A stretch of 64,000 bases of DNA from assembly GCA_017303355.1 (NCBI GenBank), contig JAFLCU010000009.1, forward strand, positions 90,161-154,160, given 5' to 3'. Below, piece by piece: positions 16,889 through 26,484 of the stretch. Source of the DNA: Caulobacterales bacterium (lineage in GTDB: Bacteria > Pseudomonadota > Alphaproteobacteria > Caulobacterales > Aquidulcibacteraceae). The position numbers were made by a program, and so were the translations under genes. The notes below the pieces were generated by a model that was not told the DNA's origin, did no database searches, and saw only the letters and a list, made by a program, of their open reading frames with translations. Every line of letters starts with the position of its first letter. The first letter of the stretch is position 1.

Positions 16889-17489
16889 TCCCGTCGTTCA
16901 TATTGTTGATGACGATCCAGGGATGCGCGAGTCGGTGGCGTTTCTGCTGGACACCGAGAACCTCGCCACACGGCTGTATGACGGCGCGCAGGCTTTGCTG
17001 GCGCGGGTCGGTGAATTAGAGCCGGGCTGCATTGTCACCGACATCCGCATGCCGGAGATGAATGGGCTCGAACTCGTCGGCGAGCTTAAGAAATGCGGGG
17101 TGACACACCCGGTCATCGTGCTGACGGGCCACGCGGACGTGGGGTTGGCGGTGGATGCCATGAAAGCTGGCGTGCTCGATTTCCTTGAGAAGCCGTTTCA
17201 GGACGAAACCTTGTTGAACGCCGTGCGCGCGGCTTTGGCGAAGGGCGAAGGTGAATCCGGCAAGGTGAAGGAACGAGCCGAGATCGAAGCCCGCTTAAGC
17301 CAGCTTACGCCGCGCGAGCGCGACGTTTTTGAGGCCGTGGTCGCCGGCGATTCGAACAAGGCGGCGGCGATCCGCCTGGGCATCAGCCCGCGGACCGTGG
17401 AAATCTATCGCGCCAACGTGATGGACAAGATGCAGGCGCGAACGCTCTCGGACCTGGTGCGCATGGGGTTGTTGCGCGGGGATGCCTAG
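16881..17489 (+). CDS. fixJ: Response regulator FixJ
   Basis: A 202-residue two-domain regulator. The receiver domain (1-120) has the acidic pair IVDDDPG, phosphorylation site Asp54 in [12 protein letters not shown], and the conserved Lys in FLEKPF. The C-terminal LuxR/FixJ helix-turn-helix spans about 137-200 ([37 protein letters not shown]). The start at 16881 overlaps fixL by eight bases, indicating translational coupling. When phosphorylated by FixL it should activate fixK and perhaps other low-oxygen promoters. Its stop shares CTAG with the convergent flavodoxin-fold gene. Confidence 0.96.
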   Translation: MSDPVVHIVDDDPGMRESVAFLLDTENLATRLYDGAQALLARVGELEPGCIVTDIRMPEMNGLELVGELKKCGVTHPVIVLTGHADVGLAVDAMKAGVLDFLEKPFQDETLLNAVRAALAKGEGESGKVKERAEIEARLSQLTPRERDVFEAVVAGDSNKAAAIRLGISPRTVEIYRANVMDKMQARTLSDLVRMGLLRGDA

Positions 17490-18058
17490 GCGGCGGCGAT
17501 TCCCAGTTCGCGTACGCGCGCGATGCGGTGCGCTTGCGCTTCTCCCTGCCCTTCAATAGCGCCGAACAGGGTCGAGCGAACGGGCGCCAGACCAGCAAAT
17601 CCCAGGATGCTCTTGGCGATCGCGCGTAGGCCAAAAGCGCCATAGACGAGCCGGTAAAAAAGGGATGGCGCCCCCATCGTCACGATCATGCGCGCAGATT
17701 TGCCCCTAAGCTTGCCGCGAGGGCCCCTCGAGGATATCTCGGCGAGAAATTGCGCCCGGGCGCATTGCTCCAGAAAGCCGCGAAGAATGGAGGGGGCGCC
17801 CCCCAGCCAAAGCGGAAACACGAAGACGACATGTGAAGCCCAAACCAAGTCCTCACGCGCTTCGAGGATGGCTGGATTGTCGGGCGGTGTCTCGAAATCG
17901 GCCGCGCGCCGCAGCAATGGAAAGTCCGCGTCCGCGACACGGATGAGGCGCGTCTGATGGCCCGCTTCGCGTGCGCCGGCGACGTAGGCCTCGGCCAGCG
18001 CATGGCAGAGAGCGGCGCCGCGATCAGGATGGCCGTCGATCACCAGAACGTTGGTCAT
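17486..18058 (-). CDS. NAD(P)H-dependent oxidoreductase, flavodoxin-like fold
   Basis: A 190-residue protein of the NAD(P)H quinone reductase/KefF family. The N-terminal FMN phosphate-binding stretch is VLVIDGHPDRGAALCHALAE. The middle has VVFVFPLWLGGAPSILRGF, a typical loop over the flavin. The family reduces quinones or xenobiotics by two electrons in the cytoplasm. It lies among the low-oxygen respiration genes and may share their control. A weak FixK-like palindrome at 18093-18106 lies 35 bases ahead of it, but that match is too poor to rely on. It is convergent with fixJ, sharing CTAG. Confidence 0.85.
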   Translation of the reverse strand: MTNVLVIDGHPDRGAALCHALAEAYVAGAREAGHQTRLIRVADADFPLLRRAADFETPPDNPAILEAREDLVWASHVVFVFPLWLGGAPSILRGFLEQCARAQFLAEISSRGPRGKLRGKSARMIVTMGAPSLFYRLVYGAFGLRAIAKSILGFAGLAPVRSTLFGAIEGQGEAQAHRIARVRELGIAAA

Positions 18059-18111
18059 CGCGCGGTGCTAGATCAAGTTACCGCCCTGCGAATTGATCGC
18101 ACGCAAACTAG

Positions 18112-18375
18112 CTAGGCGAATGCGCGCTGCGGGGATTGGCGATGGGACAGCATGACGGCCGCCGCGAGCAGAAGGGCGACCGCGCCGGCCCAGCAGGCCG
18201 GGCAGTGGCCGAGCACCTCGAATCGAGCTTGACCCGCGCCGCACCAAGCCGCGTCCAGCGCACGTTGATAGGGCGAGCGCATGGCGTCCGTTATGGTGCA
18301 CAGAGCGGCCGGCCACACCGTGCCGGCGGCCGCCAAAACTGAAGCGACAGTGACTCGTTTCTCGTCGAGACGCAT
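18112..18375 (-). CDS. Small membrane protein with a CPAC motif (87 aa)
   Basis: An 87-residue protein with two hydrophobic helices (about 9-27 and 60-76). Between them a loop reads [20 protein letters not shown], followed by CPACWAG. No family was recognised. The cysteines (Cys45, and the CPAC pair) might bind metal or haem or form a disulfide. It diverges from ccoN, and the FixK/FNR box lies 53 bases upstream of its start, so it may be induced with the cbb3 oxidase. A role linked to oxidase assembly or redox control is a guess from context. Confidence 0.6.
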   Translation of the reverse strand: MRLDEKRVTVASVLAAAGTVWPAALCTITDAMRSPYQRALDAAWCGAGQARFEVLGHCPACWAGAVALLLAAAVMLSHRQSPQRAFA

Positions 18376-18427
18376 CTTCGATCTCCCCGCGACATGTTGC
18401 CCTTAGCGTGCTGCGCCGCAGCACATC

Positions 18428-18441
18428 TTGAGGCAGATCAA
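18428..18441. promoter_or_regulatory. FixK/FNR-type binding box upstream of ccoN
   Basis: TTGAGGCAGATCAA differs from the ideal TTGAT-N4-ATCAA at one half-site base. Its centre lies about 106 bases before the ccoN start and 59 bases before the divergent small membrane protein start. The FixK-like regulator encoded at 14579-15253 has the E..SR recognition helix expected to read this motif. Probably the activator site for low-oxygen expression of ccoNOQP. Confidence 0.7.
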
Positions 18442-18540
18442 GTCCGTGGCTTGGCGCCGCTGGTACCCGCGCGGTGTGTAGGATACCGCGTGAAGCGATT
18501 CCATTCACGGCGCGCTTTGCGCCGACCCGGGGAGCGGCGA

Positions 18541-20187
18541 ATGACAGCTGCAGTAGGCAAGCAGGAATGGCGCATCGACGCGCTAGCCATTCTTGCGATT
18601 ATTGTTTTGGGCGCGTTCTATGCGCTTTGGGGCGCGGCGCACGCCACTGATCGTGCGTTCGCTATCCAAATGTGGACCGCGCTGGCCGCGTTCCTGTTTG
18701 GCGGCGCGATGCTGATTGGCAGCGTCGTTCGTCCGAATCCGGCGGATCGGGAGTCGCGCTACGAGAATGGCGTGATCAAGGCTGGCGTGATCGCCTCCAT
18801 GTTCTGGGGCATCGCCGGCTTCCTCGTCGGAGTCATCATCGCCGCGCAACTCGCGCTGCCGAACATCTTCTATTTTGAAGATTTCGGCTGGCTCAATTTT
18901 GGTCGCCTGCGGCCTCTGCACACGAACGCGGTGATCTTCGCGTTCGGCGGAAACGTGCTGATCGCGACATCGTTCTATGTCGTGCAACGCACCTGCCGCG
19001 CCCGTCTCGCTGGCGGCCTGTGGTCCTGGTTCGTGTTCTGGGGCTTCCAACTCGTCATCGTGCTTGCTGGCACAGGCTATCTGCTGGGCATCACGCAGGG
19101 CCGCGAATACGCGGAGCTGCCTTGGTACACGGATATCTGGCTCACGATCGTGTGGGTGGCGTATTTGCTCGTCTTCCTAGGCACGATCTGGAAGCGGCAA
19201 GAGAAGCATATCTACGTCGCCAATTGGTTCTATCTCGCCTTCATCGTGACGATCGCGATGCTGCACATCGTCAACAATTTGGCGGTTCCGGTGAGCTTCA
19301 GCGGCTGGTTCAGCTATTCGCTGTTCTCGGGCGTGCAGGATGCGCTGACGCAGTGGTGGTACGGCCACAATGCCGTGGGCTTCTTCCTTACCGCCGGCTT
19401 CCTCGGCATCATGTATTACTTCATCCCGAAGCAGGCGGATCGTCCGGTCTATTCGTACCGGCTTTCGATCATCCACTTCTGGGCGCTGATCTTCCTCTAC
19501 ATCTGGGCGGGTCCGCACCATCTGCACTACACGGCGCTGCCGCAATGGGCGCAATCGCTCGGCGCGACGTTCTCAATCATGCTGTGGATGCCCAGCTGGG
19601 GCGGCATGATCAATGGCCTCATGACGCTCTCGGGCGCATGGGACAAGCTTCGCACTGATCCAGTGTTGCGCATGCTTGTCGTATCGGTAGCGTTCTACGG
19701 CATGTCGACCTTCGAAGGCCCGGTCATGTCGATCCGCGCCGTCAACTCGCTCTCGCACTACACCGATTGGACCATCGGCCACGTGCATTCGGGCGCGTTG
19801 GGCTGGGTCGCGTTCGTCAGCTTCGGCGCGCTCTATTGCTTGACCATGTGGCTTTGGAAGAAGCGCCAGGTCAGCCATGCGCTCGTCGAATGGCACTTCT
19901 GGCTCTCGACGCTGGGCATCGTGCTCTACATCACCTCGATGTGGGTCGCGGGCATCATGCAGGGCTTGATGTGGCGCGCTTACAACGAGTTCGGCTTCCT
20001 CGAATACTCGTTCGTCGAAACCGTCGAAGCGATGCATCCATACTATCTCATTCGCGCACTGGGCGGGGTTCTGTTCCTCGTGGGCGCGCTGATCATGGCC
20101 TACAATCTGTGGCGTACGGCGACGGGCAAGGACCCGGCTGTCGAGCGCGCTGCTGACGTCCCGGCGCAAGCCGTGGCGGCTGAATAA
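18541..20187 (+). CDS. ccoN: Cytochrome c oxidase cbb3-type subunit I
   Basis: A 548-residue catalytic subunit with about 12-14 membrane helices. The start at 18541 follows GGGGAGCGG; upstream in-frame readings contain no membrane segment. Haem and copper ligands are visible in [37 protein letters not shown] and [17 protein letters not shown]. This is the oxygen-reducing, proton-pumping subunit of the high-affinity terminal oxidase used at low oxygen. It is first in ccoNOQP, about 100 bases after the FixK/FNR box. Confidence 0.98.
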   Translation: MTAAVGKQEWRIDALAILAIIVLGAFYALWGAAHATDRAFAIQMWTALAAFLFGGAMLIGSVVRPNPADRESRYENGVIKAGVIASMFWGIAGFLVGVIIAAQLALPNIFYFEDFGWLNFGRLRPLHTNAVIFAFGGNVLIATSFYVVQRTCRARLAGGLWSWFVFWGFQLVIVLAGTGYLLGITQGREYAELPWYTDIWLTIVWVAYLLVFLGTIWKRQEKHIYVANWFYLAFIVTIAMLHIVNNLAVPVSFSGWFSYSLFSGVQDALTQWWYGHNAVGFFLTAGFLGIMYYFIPKQADRPVYSYRLSIIHFWALIFLYIWAGPHHLHYTALPQWAQSLGATFSIMLWMPSWGGMINGLMTLSGAWDKLRTDPVLRMLVVSVAFYGMSTFEGPVMSIRAVNSLSHYTDWTIGHVHSGALGWVAFVSFGALYCLTMWLWKKRQVSHALVEWHFWLSTLGIVLYITSMWVAGIMQGLMWRAYNEFGFLEYSFVETVEAMHPYYLIRALGGVLFLVGALIMAYNLWRTATGKDPAVERAADVPAQAVAAE

Positions 20188-20202
20188 GGGGGCGCAAATC
20201 CG

Positions 20203-20937
20203 ATGTGGAAATTTCACAAATGGTTCGAGCGCCACACGCTCATTCTGCTGGTCGGCATTCTTGTCGTGGTGTCGATCGGCGGCCTCGTGCAGATCACGCC
20301 GCTCTTCTTCATCGAGTCGACGATCGAGCGCGTGCAGGGCGTTCGCCCCTATACGCCGCTCGAACTGGCGGGGCGGGAGATCTATATCCGCGAGGGCTGC
20401 TACACCTGCCACTCGCAGATGATCCGCCCGCTGCGTGATGAGGTTGAACGCTACGGCCATTATTCGCTTGCGGCCGAGAGCATGTACGACCACCCGTTCC
20501 AGTGGGGCTCCAAGCGCACGGGGCCAGACCTTGCGCGCGTCGGCGGCCGTTATTCGGATGAGTGGCACCGTGCGCACTTGGCCGATCCGCGCTCCGTGGT
20601 GCCGGAATCGGTGATGCCGCCCTACGCGTTCCTCGCGAACGCCGATGTGAACGCGTCGCTGATGCCGGATCACCTCCGCGCCAATCGCTTGCTCAGCGTG
20701 CCGTACACCGACGAGCAACTCGCCAATGCGGCTATCGACGCACGCGCGCAAGCAGAGCCGATGGGCGAGCACGCCTACGATTTCCAGGAACGCTATCCGG
20801 ACGCGCTTGTGCGTGATTTCGACGGCGATCCTGGCCGCGTCACCGAGATGGATGCGCTGATCGCGTATCTGCAAATGCTCGGCACGGGCGTGGACTTCGA
20901 AACCTATCAGGCCGAAGCGCCTGAAAATCAGAGGTAG
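20203..20937 (+). CDS. ccoO: Cytochrome c oxidase cbb3-type subunit II (monohaem)
   Basis: A 244-residue membrane-anchored cytochrome. One N-terminal helix (about 12-35) is followed by a periplasmic haem c domain with the single CYTCH motif near residue 67 and a likely axial Met in ESVMPPYAF. It passes electrons from CcoP to CcoN. It starts 15 bases after ccoN and is followed 5 bases later by ccoQ. Length and layout are standard for the family. Confidence 0.98.
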   Translation: MWKFHKWFERHTLILLVGILVVVSIGGLVQITPLFFIESTIERVQGVRPYTPLELAGREIYIREGCYTCHSQMIRPLRDEVERYGHYSLAAESMYDHPFQWGSKRTGPDLARVGGRYSDEWHRAHLADPRSVVPESVMPPYAFLANADVNASLMPDHLRANRLLSVPYTDEQLANAAIDARAQAEPMGEHAYDFQERYPDALVRDFDGDPGRVTEMDALIAYLQMLGTGVDFETYQAEAPENQR

Positions 20938-20942
20938 TCGCC

Positions 20943-21107
20943 ATGAGTTACGAACAAGCGACTCATTTCGCCCAGACCTGGGGCCTTGGGCTTCTCACCG
21001 TGAGCTTCGCCATTGCCGTCGCGTACGCGCTTTGGCCAAGCAATCGCGAAAAATTCAACCAAGCAGCGCATGCGCCGCTCAATGACGGGGACGACGATGG
21101 CCGATAA
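20943..21107 (+). CDS. ccoQ: cbb3 oxidase small subunit CcoQ
   Basis: A 54-residue protein beginning MSYEQATHFAQTWGLGLLTV, with one membrane helix (about 14-31) and a polar tail ending in NDGDDDGR. It fits the short CcoQ/FixQ proteins that stabilise the cbb3 complex. Position between ccoO (5 bases before) and ccoP (11-base overlap) is diagnostic. It is short enough to be missed by automatic calling. Confidence 0.92.
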   Translation: MSYEQATHFAQTWGLGLLTVSFAIAVAYALWPSNREKFNQAAHAPLNDGDDDGR

Positions 21108-22065
21108 ACGCGAACGCGACGAGGTCACCGGTACCGATACGACCGGGCATGAGTGGGACGGCATCAAGGAGCTCGATACGCCGCTGCCGCGCTGGTGGCT
21201 CTACATCTTCTACGCCTCGATCCTGGTGTCGGTGGTGTATTGGGTGCTGATGCCCGCTTGGCCGATGGTGAATGGTTACACCAAGGGCATTCTCGGCTTC
21301 TCGGATCGTGTAAATGTCGCTGCCGACATCCGCGATCTGCAAAGCGCGCGCACGCCGATGTTCGAGCGCCTCGCCAATGCGAGCGCCACCGACATTGCCG
21401 CCGACCCTGAGCTTCAGGAATTCGCGCGTGCGGCGGGCGAGTCTGTGTTCGGCGATTATTGCCGCACCTGCCACGGCGCCGGCGGCGCTGGTGCGCCGGG
21501 TTATCCCGTGCTCGCCGACGACGTCTGGATCTGGGGCGGCTCGATGGCCGACATCGAACACACACTCCGTGTCGGCATTCGCGCGGATCACCCCGATACA
21601 CGCACGTCGATGATGCCGGCGTTTGGCCGCGACAATCTGCTGACGCCCGCGCAGATCGGCGACGTGACCGAGTTCGTGATCTCGATCTCGGCCGCGAATA
21701 GCCGGCTCGATGCGAACAACGGGGCGGCCGCGCGCGGCGCCGTGATTTATCAAGAGCAGTGCGCTGCCTGCCACGGCGTCAGCGGTGCGGGCGACCGCGC
21801 CTTCGGCGCCCCGAGCCTGGTCGATGACCTCTGGCTCTATGGCGGCTCGCGCGAAGAGATCCGGCGTCAGATCGAGCTTGGGCGGGGCGGCGTAATGCCG
21901 TCCTGGGAAGCGCGGTTTGATTCGGGTACGCTACGCGCGCTTGCGTACTATGTACACGAAATGGGCGGCGGCGAACCCGATGCGCCCGCCGCACCGCCTG
22001 CGACAACCGATGCAGCCGCACCTGCGCCAACTCAAGACGCGCCGGCGGCTGCGCCGCTACGCTAG
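21097..22065 (+). CDS. ccoP: Cytochrome c oxidase cbb3-type subunit III (dihaem)
   Basis: A 322-residue dihaem cytochrome. The start at 21097 gives MADKRERDEVTGTDTTGHEW and overlaps ccoQ by 11 bases. Its motif HEWDGIKELDTPLPRWW is a CcoP hallmark before the single membrane helix. Two haem c motifs follow, CRTCH (near residue 125) and CAACH (near 226). The C-terminus is an Ala/Pro-rich tail of about 35 residues. It takes electrons from cytochrome c and feeds CcoO. It ends the structural operon; two hairpins separate it from ccoG. Confidence 0.97.
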   Translation: MADKRERDEVTGTDTTGHEWDGIKELDTPLPRWWLYIFYASILVSVVYWVLMPAWPMVNGYTKGILGFSDRVNVAADIRDLQSARTPMFERLANASATDIAADPELQEFARAAGESVFGDYCRTCHGAGGAGAPGYPVLADDVWIWGGSMADIEHTLRVGIRADHPDTRTSMMPAFGRDNLLTPAQIGDVTEFVISISAANSRLDANNGAAARGAVIYQEQCAACHGVSGAGDRAFGAPSLVDDLWLYGGSREEIRRQIELGRGGVMPSWEARFDSGTLRALAYYVHEMGGGEPDAPAAPPATTDAAAPAPTQDAPAAAPLR

Positions 22066-22079
22066 CGCAAAACGTGAAG

Positions 22080-22123
22080 CCCCCTCCGTAACAGGAGGGG
22101 GCGGAGGTTGGGAGAGCCTCCGC
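22080..22123 (+). promoter_or_regulatory. Tandem hairpins in the ccoG leader
   Basis: Hairpin one: CCCCCTCC (22080-22087) with GGAGGGGG (22094-22101), loop six bases. Hairpin two: GCGGAGG (22101-22107) with CCTCCGC (22117-22123), loop nine bases; it ends two bases before the ccoG ATG. The likely ribosome site (GGGAGAG, 22110-22116) falls in the loop of the second. No T tract follows. The pair could dampen readthrough from ccoP or limit ccoG translation. Confidence 0.55.
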
Positions 22124-22125
22124 TT

Positions 22126-23607
22126 ATGACCAAAGTAACGCTGATCGACAATCGCCCGAACGGCGAGCACAACATTGATGCGCGCGCCGTCAATTCGAAA
22201 GAGGCGCGCGAGCTTTACCAAAAGCGCGCGCAAATCTATCCGAAGCTCGCGCATGGGTTCTTCCGGAACCTGAAATGGGCGGCGATGATCGTGCTGCTCG
22301 CAATCTATTACATCACGCCCTGGATTCGCTGGGATCGCGGCGTGGGGCGGCCAGATCAGGCGGTGCTCGTCGATTTCGAGCATGGCCGCTTCTATTTCTT
22401 CTTCATCGAGCTCTGGCCGCAGGAGGTGTATTATATCACCGGGCTTTTGGTGCTCGCGTCGCTCGGCATCTTTCTCTCATCGGCTTTGTTCGGGCGCGTG
22501 TGGTGCGGCTACGCCTGCCCGCAGACGGTGTGGACTGATCTCTACATCTATGTGGAGCGGCTCATAGAAGGCGACCGTAACGCGCGCATGCGGCTCGATA
22601 AGGCGCCGATGTCGCTGGAGAAGGCGGGCAAGAAGCTCTCGAAGCATGCGATCTGGCTGCTGATCGCGGCGGCGACCGGCGGGGCGTGGGTGTTCTATTT
22701 CGCCGACGCGCCGGTCTTATTCTTCGACATCTTTGCCGGCCGCGCGGCGGCGACGGCCTATATCTCAATCGCCGTGCTGACGTTCACCACCTACACGCTC
22801 GCTGGCATGATGCGCGAGCAGGTATGCACCTATATGTGCCCCTGGCCGCGTATCCAGGGCGCGATGATGGATAAGGACGCGCTCAGCGTCACCTATCGCG
22901 CCGATCGTGGGGAGCAGCGCGGCCCACACAAAAAGGGCGAGAGCTGGGAAGGGCGCGGCGATTGCATCGATTGCCGCCAATGCGTCGCGGTCTGCCCACA
23001 AGGCATAGACATTCGCGATGGCGATCAGCTTGAATGCATCAATTGTGCGCTTTGCATTGATGCGTGCGACGACATCATGCGCAAAGTCGATCGGCCAACG
23101 GGGCTGATCGCATACGACAGCTACGCCAATCAAACCCGCCGCGCACAGGGCAAGGTGGCGAATATCCGGCTGCTGCGGCCGCGCACGATCCTCTACGGCA
23201 TTCTGTTCGCCTTCGTCGGCCTACTGATGGTGTATGGCCTCGCGACGCGGCAGACGCTCGATCTCAACGTCATCCGCGACCGCAGCCCGCCCTTCGTGCG
23301 CTTGGCCGATGGCTCGTTCCGCAACGACTACGCGCTGAAGCTCGTCAACATGACGAATAGCAATCGCCGGCTCGTGATTGAGGTCAGCGGATTGGAAGGC
23401 GCGCGTCTGCTAGCGCCCGCTTTGGAAAGCGAAGGCGCGGTCGTGGCAAACGCCGGCGCGGATGGCGTCACCAATGTGCGTATGCACGTGGTTGTGCCTA
23501 ACAGCGTCGGCGGCGGATCGCACCGCCTCACTTTCACCATCCGCGACCTTGAAAGCGGCGAGACGGCGACAAGCGCGTCGGCATTCCTCGCAGGAGAAGC
23601 GCCATGA
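22126..23607 (+). CDS. ccoG: cbb3 oxidase accessory ferredoxin CcoG
   Basis: A 493-residue membrane iron-sulfur protein (FixG/RdxA family). The start at 22126 (MTKVTLIDNRPNGEHN) is preferred over a TTG six codons earlier that falls in the leader hairpin. It has about five membrane helices. Its cysteine motifs are CGYACPQTVWTD and CTYMCPWPRIQGAM, plus a 2[4Fe-4S] ferredoxin domain CIDCRQCVAVCPQGI / CINCALCIDAC. The C-terminal part is a periplasmic Ig-like domain. CcoG is thought to reduce copper for insertion into the oxidase. Its stop overlaps ccoH (ATGA). Confidence 0.96.
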   Translation: MTKVTLIDNRPNGEHNIDARAVNSKEARELYQKRAQIYPKLAHGFFRNLKWAAMIVLLAIYYITPWIRWDRGVGRPDQAVLVDFEHGRFYFFFIELWPQEVYYITGLLVLASLGIFLSSALFGRVWCGYACPQTVWTDLYIYVERLIEGDRNARMRLDKAPMSLEKAGKKLSKHAIWLLIAAATGGAWVFYFADAPVLFFDIFAGRAAATAYISIAVLTFTTYTLAGMMREQVCTYMCPWPRIQGAMMDKDALSVTYRADRGEQRGPHKKGESWEGRGDCIDCRQCVAVCPQGIDIRDGDQLECINCALCIDACDDIMRKVDRPTGLIAYDSYANQTRRAQGKVANIRLLRPRTILYGILFAFVGLLMVYGLATRQTLDLNVIRDRSPPFVRLADGSFRNDYALKLVNMTNSNRRLVIEVSGLEGARLLAPALESEGAVVANAGADGVTNVRMHVVVPNSVGGGSHRLTFTIRDLESGETATSASAFLAGEAP

Positions 23608-24101
23608 ATACGGCGACAGGCTTTCGTATCCGTGGCTGGCATGTGCTGGCGATGATGCTGGGGTTCTTTGGTTTCGTTATCGCGGTCAACGTCGTGTTCG
23701 CGACGATCGCCGTGCGTTCGTTCCCTGGCGAGGACGTGCGCCGCTCTTATCTCCAAGGCATCCAATATAACGACACCCTGGCGCAACGCCGCGAGCAAGC
23801 GGCGCTGGGGTGGCAGGCAAACGCAACGCTTTTGCCGAGCGCGGACGGCGTGTCCCTTGAGGTCGTGTTGCGGGACCGTGAGGGTGCGCCGATCGATGGC
23901 GCCGACATCACCGGTGAGATGCAATGGCCGACGACGGATTCATTCGACCGTACAACGACGTTCGTCGCGCGGGGCGAAGGCCGCTATGTCGCGCAACTCG
24001 GTGATCTTCATCCTGGCCGCTGGCGTCTGCGCGCGCGTGCCGAGCGCAACACAGGATCTCTCGATTTCGAAGCGGAGCTGACATGGGCGAACCCGCGCTA
24101 A
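23604..24101 (+). CDS. ccoH: cbb3 oxidase assembly protein FixH/CcoH
   Basis: A 165-residue single-span membrane protein. The N-terminal helix (about 14-36) reads VLAMMLGFFGFVIAVNVVFA. The following conserved segment SYLQGIQYNDTLAQRREQAA is typical of FixH. The rest is a periplasmic beta domain. It takes part in assembly of the cbb3 oxidase with CcoG, CcoI and CcoS. The start overlaps the ccoG stop by four bases, and the 3' end overlaps ccoI by 19 bases. Confidence 0.94.
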   Translation: MNTATGFRIRGWHVLAMMLGFFGFVIAVNVVFATIAVRSFPGEDVRRSYLQGIQYNDTLAQRREQAALGWQANATLLPSADGVSLEVVLRDREGAPIDGADITGEMQWPTTDSFDRTTTFVARGEGRYVAQLGDLHPGRWRLRARAERNTGSLDFEAELTWANPR

Positions 24102-26356
24102 ACCAGACGAGCGGCTGCCCATCAGGCTTGTCGCCCGCCACGGAAACGGAAAACCGCGCCGATCCGGCCGCGTTCGTTCGTACCGATAAGCAGGGGCGGG
24201 AGTCGATCGAGCTGTTGGTGCAGGGCGCGAAGTGCGCCGCTTGTATTCGCAAGATCGAGGGCGGCTTGCTGGCGATGCCGGGCGTCGCGGACGCGCGACT
24301 GAATCTCTCCACGGGCCGCTTGAGCGTTGCCTGGGCGCCAGGCGCGCTGCAGGCGCGCCAGGTCACGGAGGCGCTCGGCAAACTCGGCTACAATGCATCG
24401 GCCTTCGATCCAGAAGCCGCGAAACAACAAACGGATGAAGAGGGCCGGAGGCTGCTGCGCTACCTCGCGGTGTCTGGCTTCGCCGCGATGAACATTATGA
24501 CGTTCTCGCTGCCGGTTTGGACTGGGCACGGCGAAATGGGCGAAGGCACGCGTACGCTTTTGCACTGGGTGTCCGCGATCATCGCCGTGCCCGCCGGGCT
24601 TTATGCGGCGCAGCCCTTCTTCAAGTCGGCTTGGAGCGCGCTCCGTGTGCGCCGCGCCAATATGGACGTGCCGATTTCCCTCGCGGTGCTGCTGACGATC
24701 GGCATCAGCATTTCCGAAACCCTGCAGCAGGGCGAGCATGCCTATTTTGACGGCATCGTCATGCTGCTCTTCTTCCTGCTGATCGGCCGCTACCTCGATC
24801 ACAGGCTGCGCGAACGGGCGCGAACGGCGGCGCGCGACCTCCTCGCGCTGCAATCGGTCTCCGCGTCGCGGGTTGAGGCGAACGGACATGTGACGTCGAT
24901 CCCGGCGCGCGAGATCAATGTCGGCGACCGGCTCCAACTCGCCGCGGGCGATCGCGCGCCCGTCGATGGCCTGATCGAGGAGGGCGTCTCCGAACTGGAT
25001 TGTTCCATGCTGACGGGTGAGACGCTGCCGCAACCGGCGCGGCCGGGTGGCGCCATCCATGCCGGCGCGATCAATCTCACCCAGCGCGTCATCATGCGCG
25101 CCTCGGCGCGCGTGCAGGATTCCACCGTCGCCGAACTCGCGCGATTGATCGAAACTGGCGAACAGAGCCGCGCCAAGTTTGTGCGTTTGGCGGATAAGGC
25201 CGCACAACTTTACGTGCCGGTGGTTCATTCCCTGGCGGCGCTTACCTTCCTTGCTTGGATGTTCGGCCCCGCGCTGTTGCGATTTGTTGGCCTTGAGGTT
25301 GTCGATGTCGGCTTCCGCGCGGCCCTGCTAAATGCGGTCGCGGTGCTGATCATCACCTGCCCGTGCGCGCTGGGCTTGGCGGTGCCGGCGGTGCAGGTGG
25401 TGGCGACTGGCCGTCTCTTCAAGCGCGGCGTGCTCGTGAAATCGGGTGACGCGCTGGAGCGCTTGGCGCAGGTGGATGTTGTCGTGTTCGACAAGACCGG
25501 CACGCTCACACTCGGCAAGCCAAAGCTCGTCAGTCTCGTCGATGTTGAAACGCTCCAGGCGGCGGCCGCGCTGGCGCGCACGTCGCGCCATCCGCTGTCG
25601 CGCGCCTTGGTGGAGGCCGCGGGCCCCGGCGTCGCCGAGAAGGGCGTTCGCGAAATCCCCGGCGAAGGGCTTGAAGCGGAAATAGATGGCGTCATCCTAC
25701 GCCTGGGCCGGCGCTCGTTCGCCGCGCCCAACGCCAGCGACGTTACCGATGGAAGCGCTGAGCTTTGGTTCGCGCTTGAAGGAGAGGCGCCCACGCGGTT
25801 CGCCTTCACCGACGCGCTGCGCCAGGATGCAACCGAGACGATCGCAGCATTGCGCAAGCGCGGCATCGCCGTGGAGTTGATTTCGGGCGATCGACCGGTC
25901 GCAGTGGAGAGCGCGGCGCGCGCGGCGGGCATTGATGCATGGGTTGGCGCCGCCGCACCCGGCGATAAGGTGGCGCGGCTCAACGCACTACGCGCGCAGG
26001 GCAAGAAACCGCTTATGGTTGGCGATGGCTTGAACGACGCGGCAGCACTTGCGGCAGCACACGCTTCCGCCTCGCCTGGCACGGCGTTGGAAGCCAGCCA
26101 AGCCGCGTCGGACATTGTCATCCAGGGCGCCGGGCTGTTGCCGCTGGTGGAAGCGATCGACGTCGCGAAGGCCGCGCGCAAACGGGCGGTGGAGAATCTG
26201 CAATTTTCGGCGCTCTATAATCTCATCGCCGCGCCCGCCGCGGCGGCTGGCTTCCTAACGCCGTTGATCGCCGCGCTCGCCATGTCTGGATCGTCACTTG
26301 TGGTCACGCTAAATGCGCTTCGACTGCAGTTGGAGGGCCGCTCATGGACATCATGA
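24083..26356 (+). CDS. ccoI: Copper-translocating P-type ATPase for cbb3 assembly
   Basis: A 757-residue P1B-type ATPase. An N-terminal heavy-metal-associated domain carries CAAC near residue 52. About eight membrane helices hold the ion motif CPC (IITCPCALGLAVPAV). The cytosolic domains carry TGE (SMLTGETLP), the phosphorylation loop DKTGTLT, the HP motif (TSRHPLSRALVEAA) and the hinge GDGLNDAAALA. FixI/CcoI exports copper to the periplasm for the CcoN CuB centre. The first 35 residues are extra and include two cysteines (Cys12 and beyond). It overlaps ccoH by 19 and ccoS by 13 bases. Confidence 0.95.
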   Translation: MGEPALNQTSGCPSGLSPATETENRADPAAFVRTDKQGRESIELLVQGAKCAACIRKIEGGLLAMPGVADARLNLSTGRLSVAWAPGALQARQVTEALGKLGYNASAFDPEAAKQQTDEEGRRLLRYLAVSGFAAMNIMTFSLPVWTGHGEMGEGTRTLLHWVSAIIAVPAGLYAAQPFFKSAWSALRVRRANMDVPISLAVLLTIGISISETLQQGEHAYFDGIVMLLFFLLIGRYLDHRLRERARTAARDLLALQSVSASRVEANGHVTSIPAREINVGDRLQLAAGDRAPVDGLIEEGVSELDCSMLTGETLPQPARPGGAIHAGAINLTQRVIMRASARVQDSTVAELARLIETGEQSRAKFVRLADKAAQLYVPVVHSLAALTFLAWMFGPALLRFVGLEVVDVGFRAALLNAVAVLIITCPCALGLAVPAVQVVATGRLFKRGVLVKSGDALERLAQVDVVVFDKTGTLTLGKPKLVSLVDVETLQAAAALARTSRHPLSRALVEAAGPGVAEKGVREIPGEGLEAEIDGVILRLGRRSFAAPNASDVTDGSAELWFALEGEAPTRFAFTDALRQDATETIAALRKRGIAVELISGDRPVAVESAARAAGIDAWVGAAAPGDKVARLNALRAQGKKPLMVGDGLNDAAALAAAHASASPGTALEASQAASDIVIQGAGLLPLVEAIDVAKAARKRAVENLQFSALYNLIAAPAAAAGFLTPLIAALAMSGSSLVVTLNALRLQLEGRSWTS

Positions 26357-26484
26357 TCTTTCTGATCCCGGCGGCGGTGCTCATGGGTGCTATCGGGCTG
26401 GCGGCGTTCTTTTGGAGCCTGCGCTCGGGGCAGTATGAGGACCTCGAGGGGGCCGCGCACCGTATCCTGATCGATGAGGATTGA
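26344..26484 (+). CDS. ccoS: cbb3 oxidase maturation protein CcoS
   Basis: A 46-residue protein (MDIMIFLIPAAVLMGAIGLA...). One membrane helix is followed by the CcoS hallmark FFWSLRSGQYEDLEGAAHRI and an acidic end (LIDED). CcoS is needed for cofactor insertion into the oxidase. The start lies 13 bases inside ccoI. It is the last gene of fixGHIS and too short for many callers. Confidence 0.93.
   Translation: MDIMIFLIPAAVLMGAIGLAAFFWSLRSGQYEDLEGAAHRILIDED

Noticed and set aside
18093..18106. TTGATCGCACGCAA as a second FixK/FNR box
   Set aside because: Only one half-site matches; the other (CGCAA) differs at two or more positions. It was not listed as a feature.
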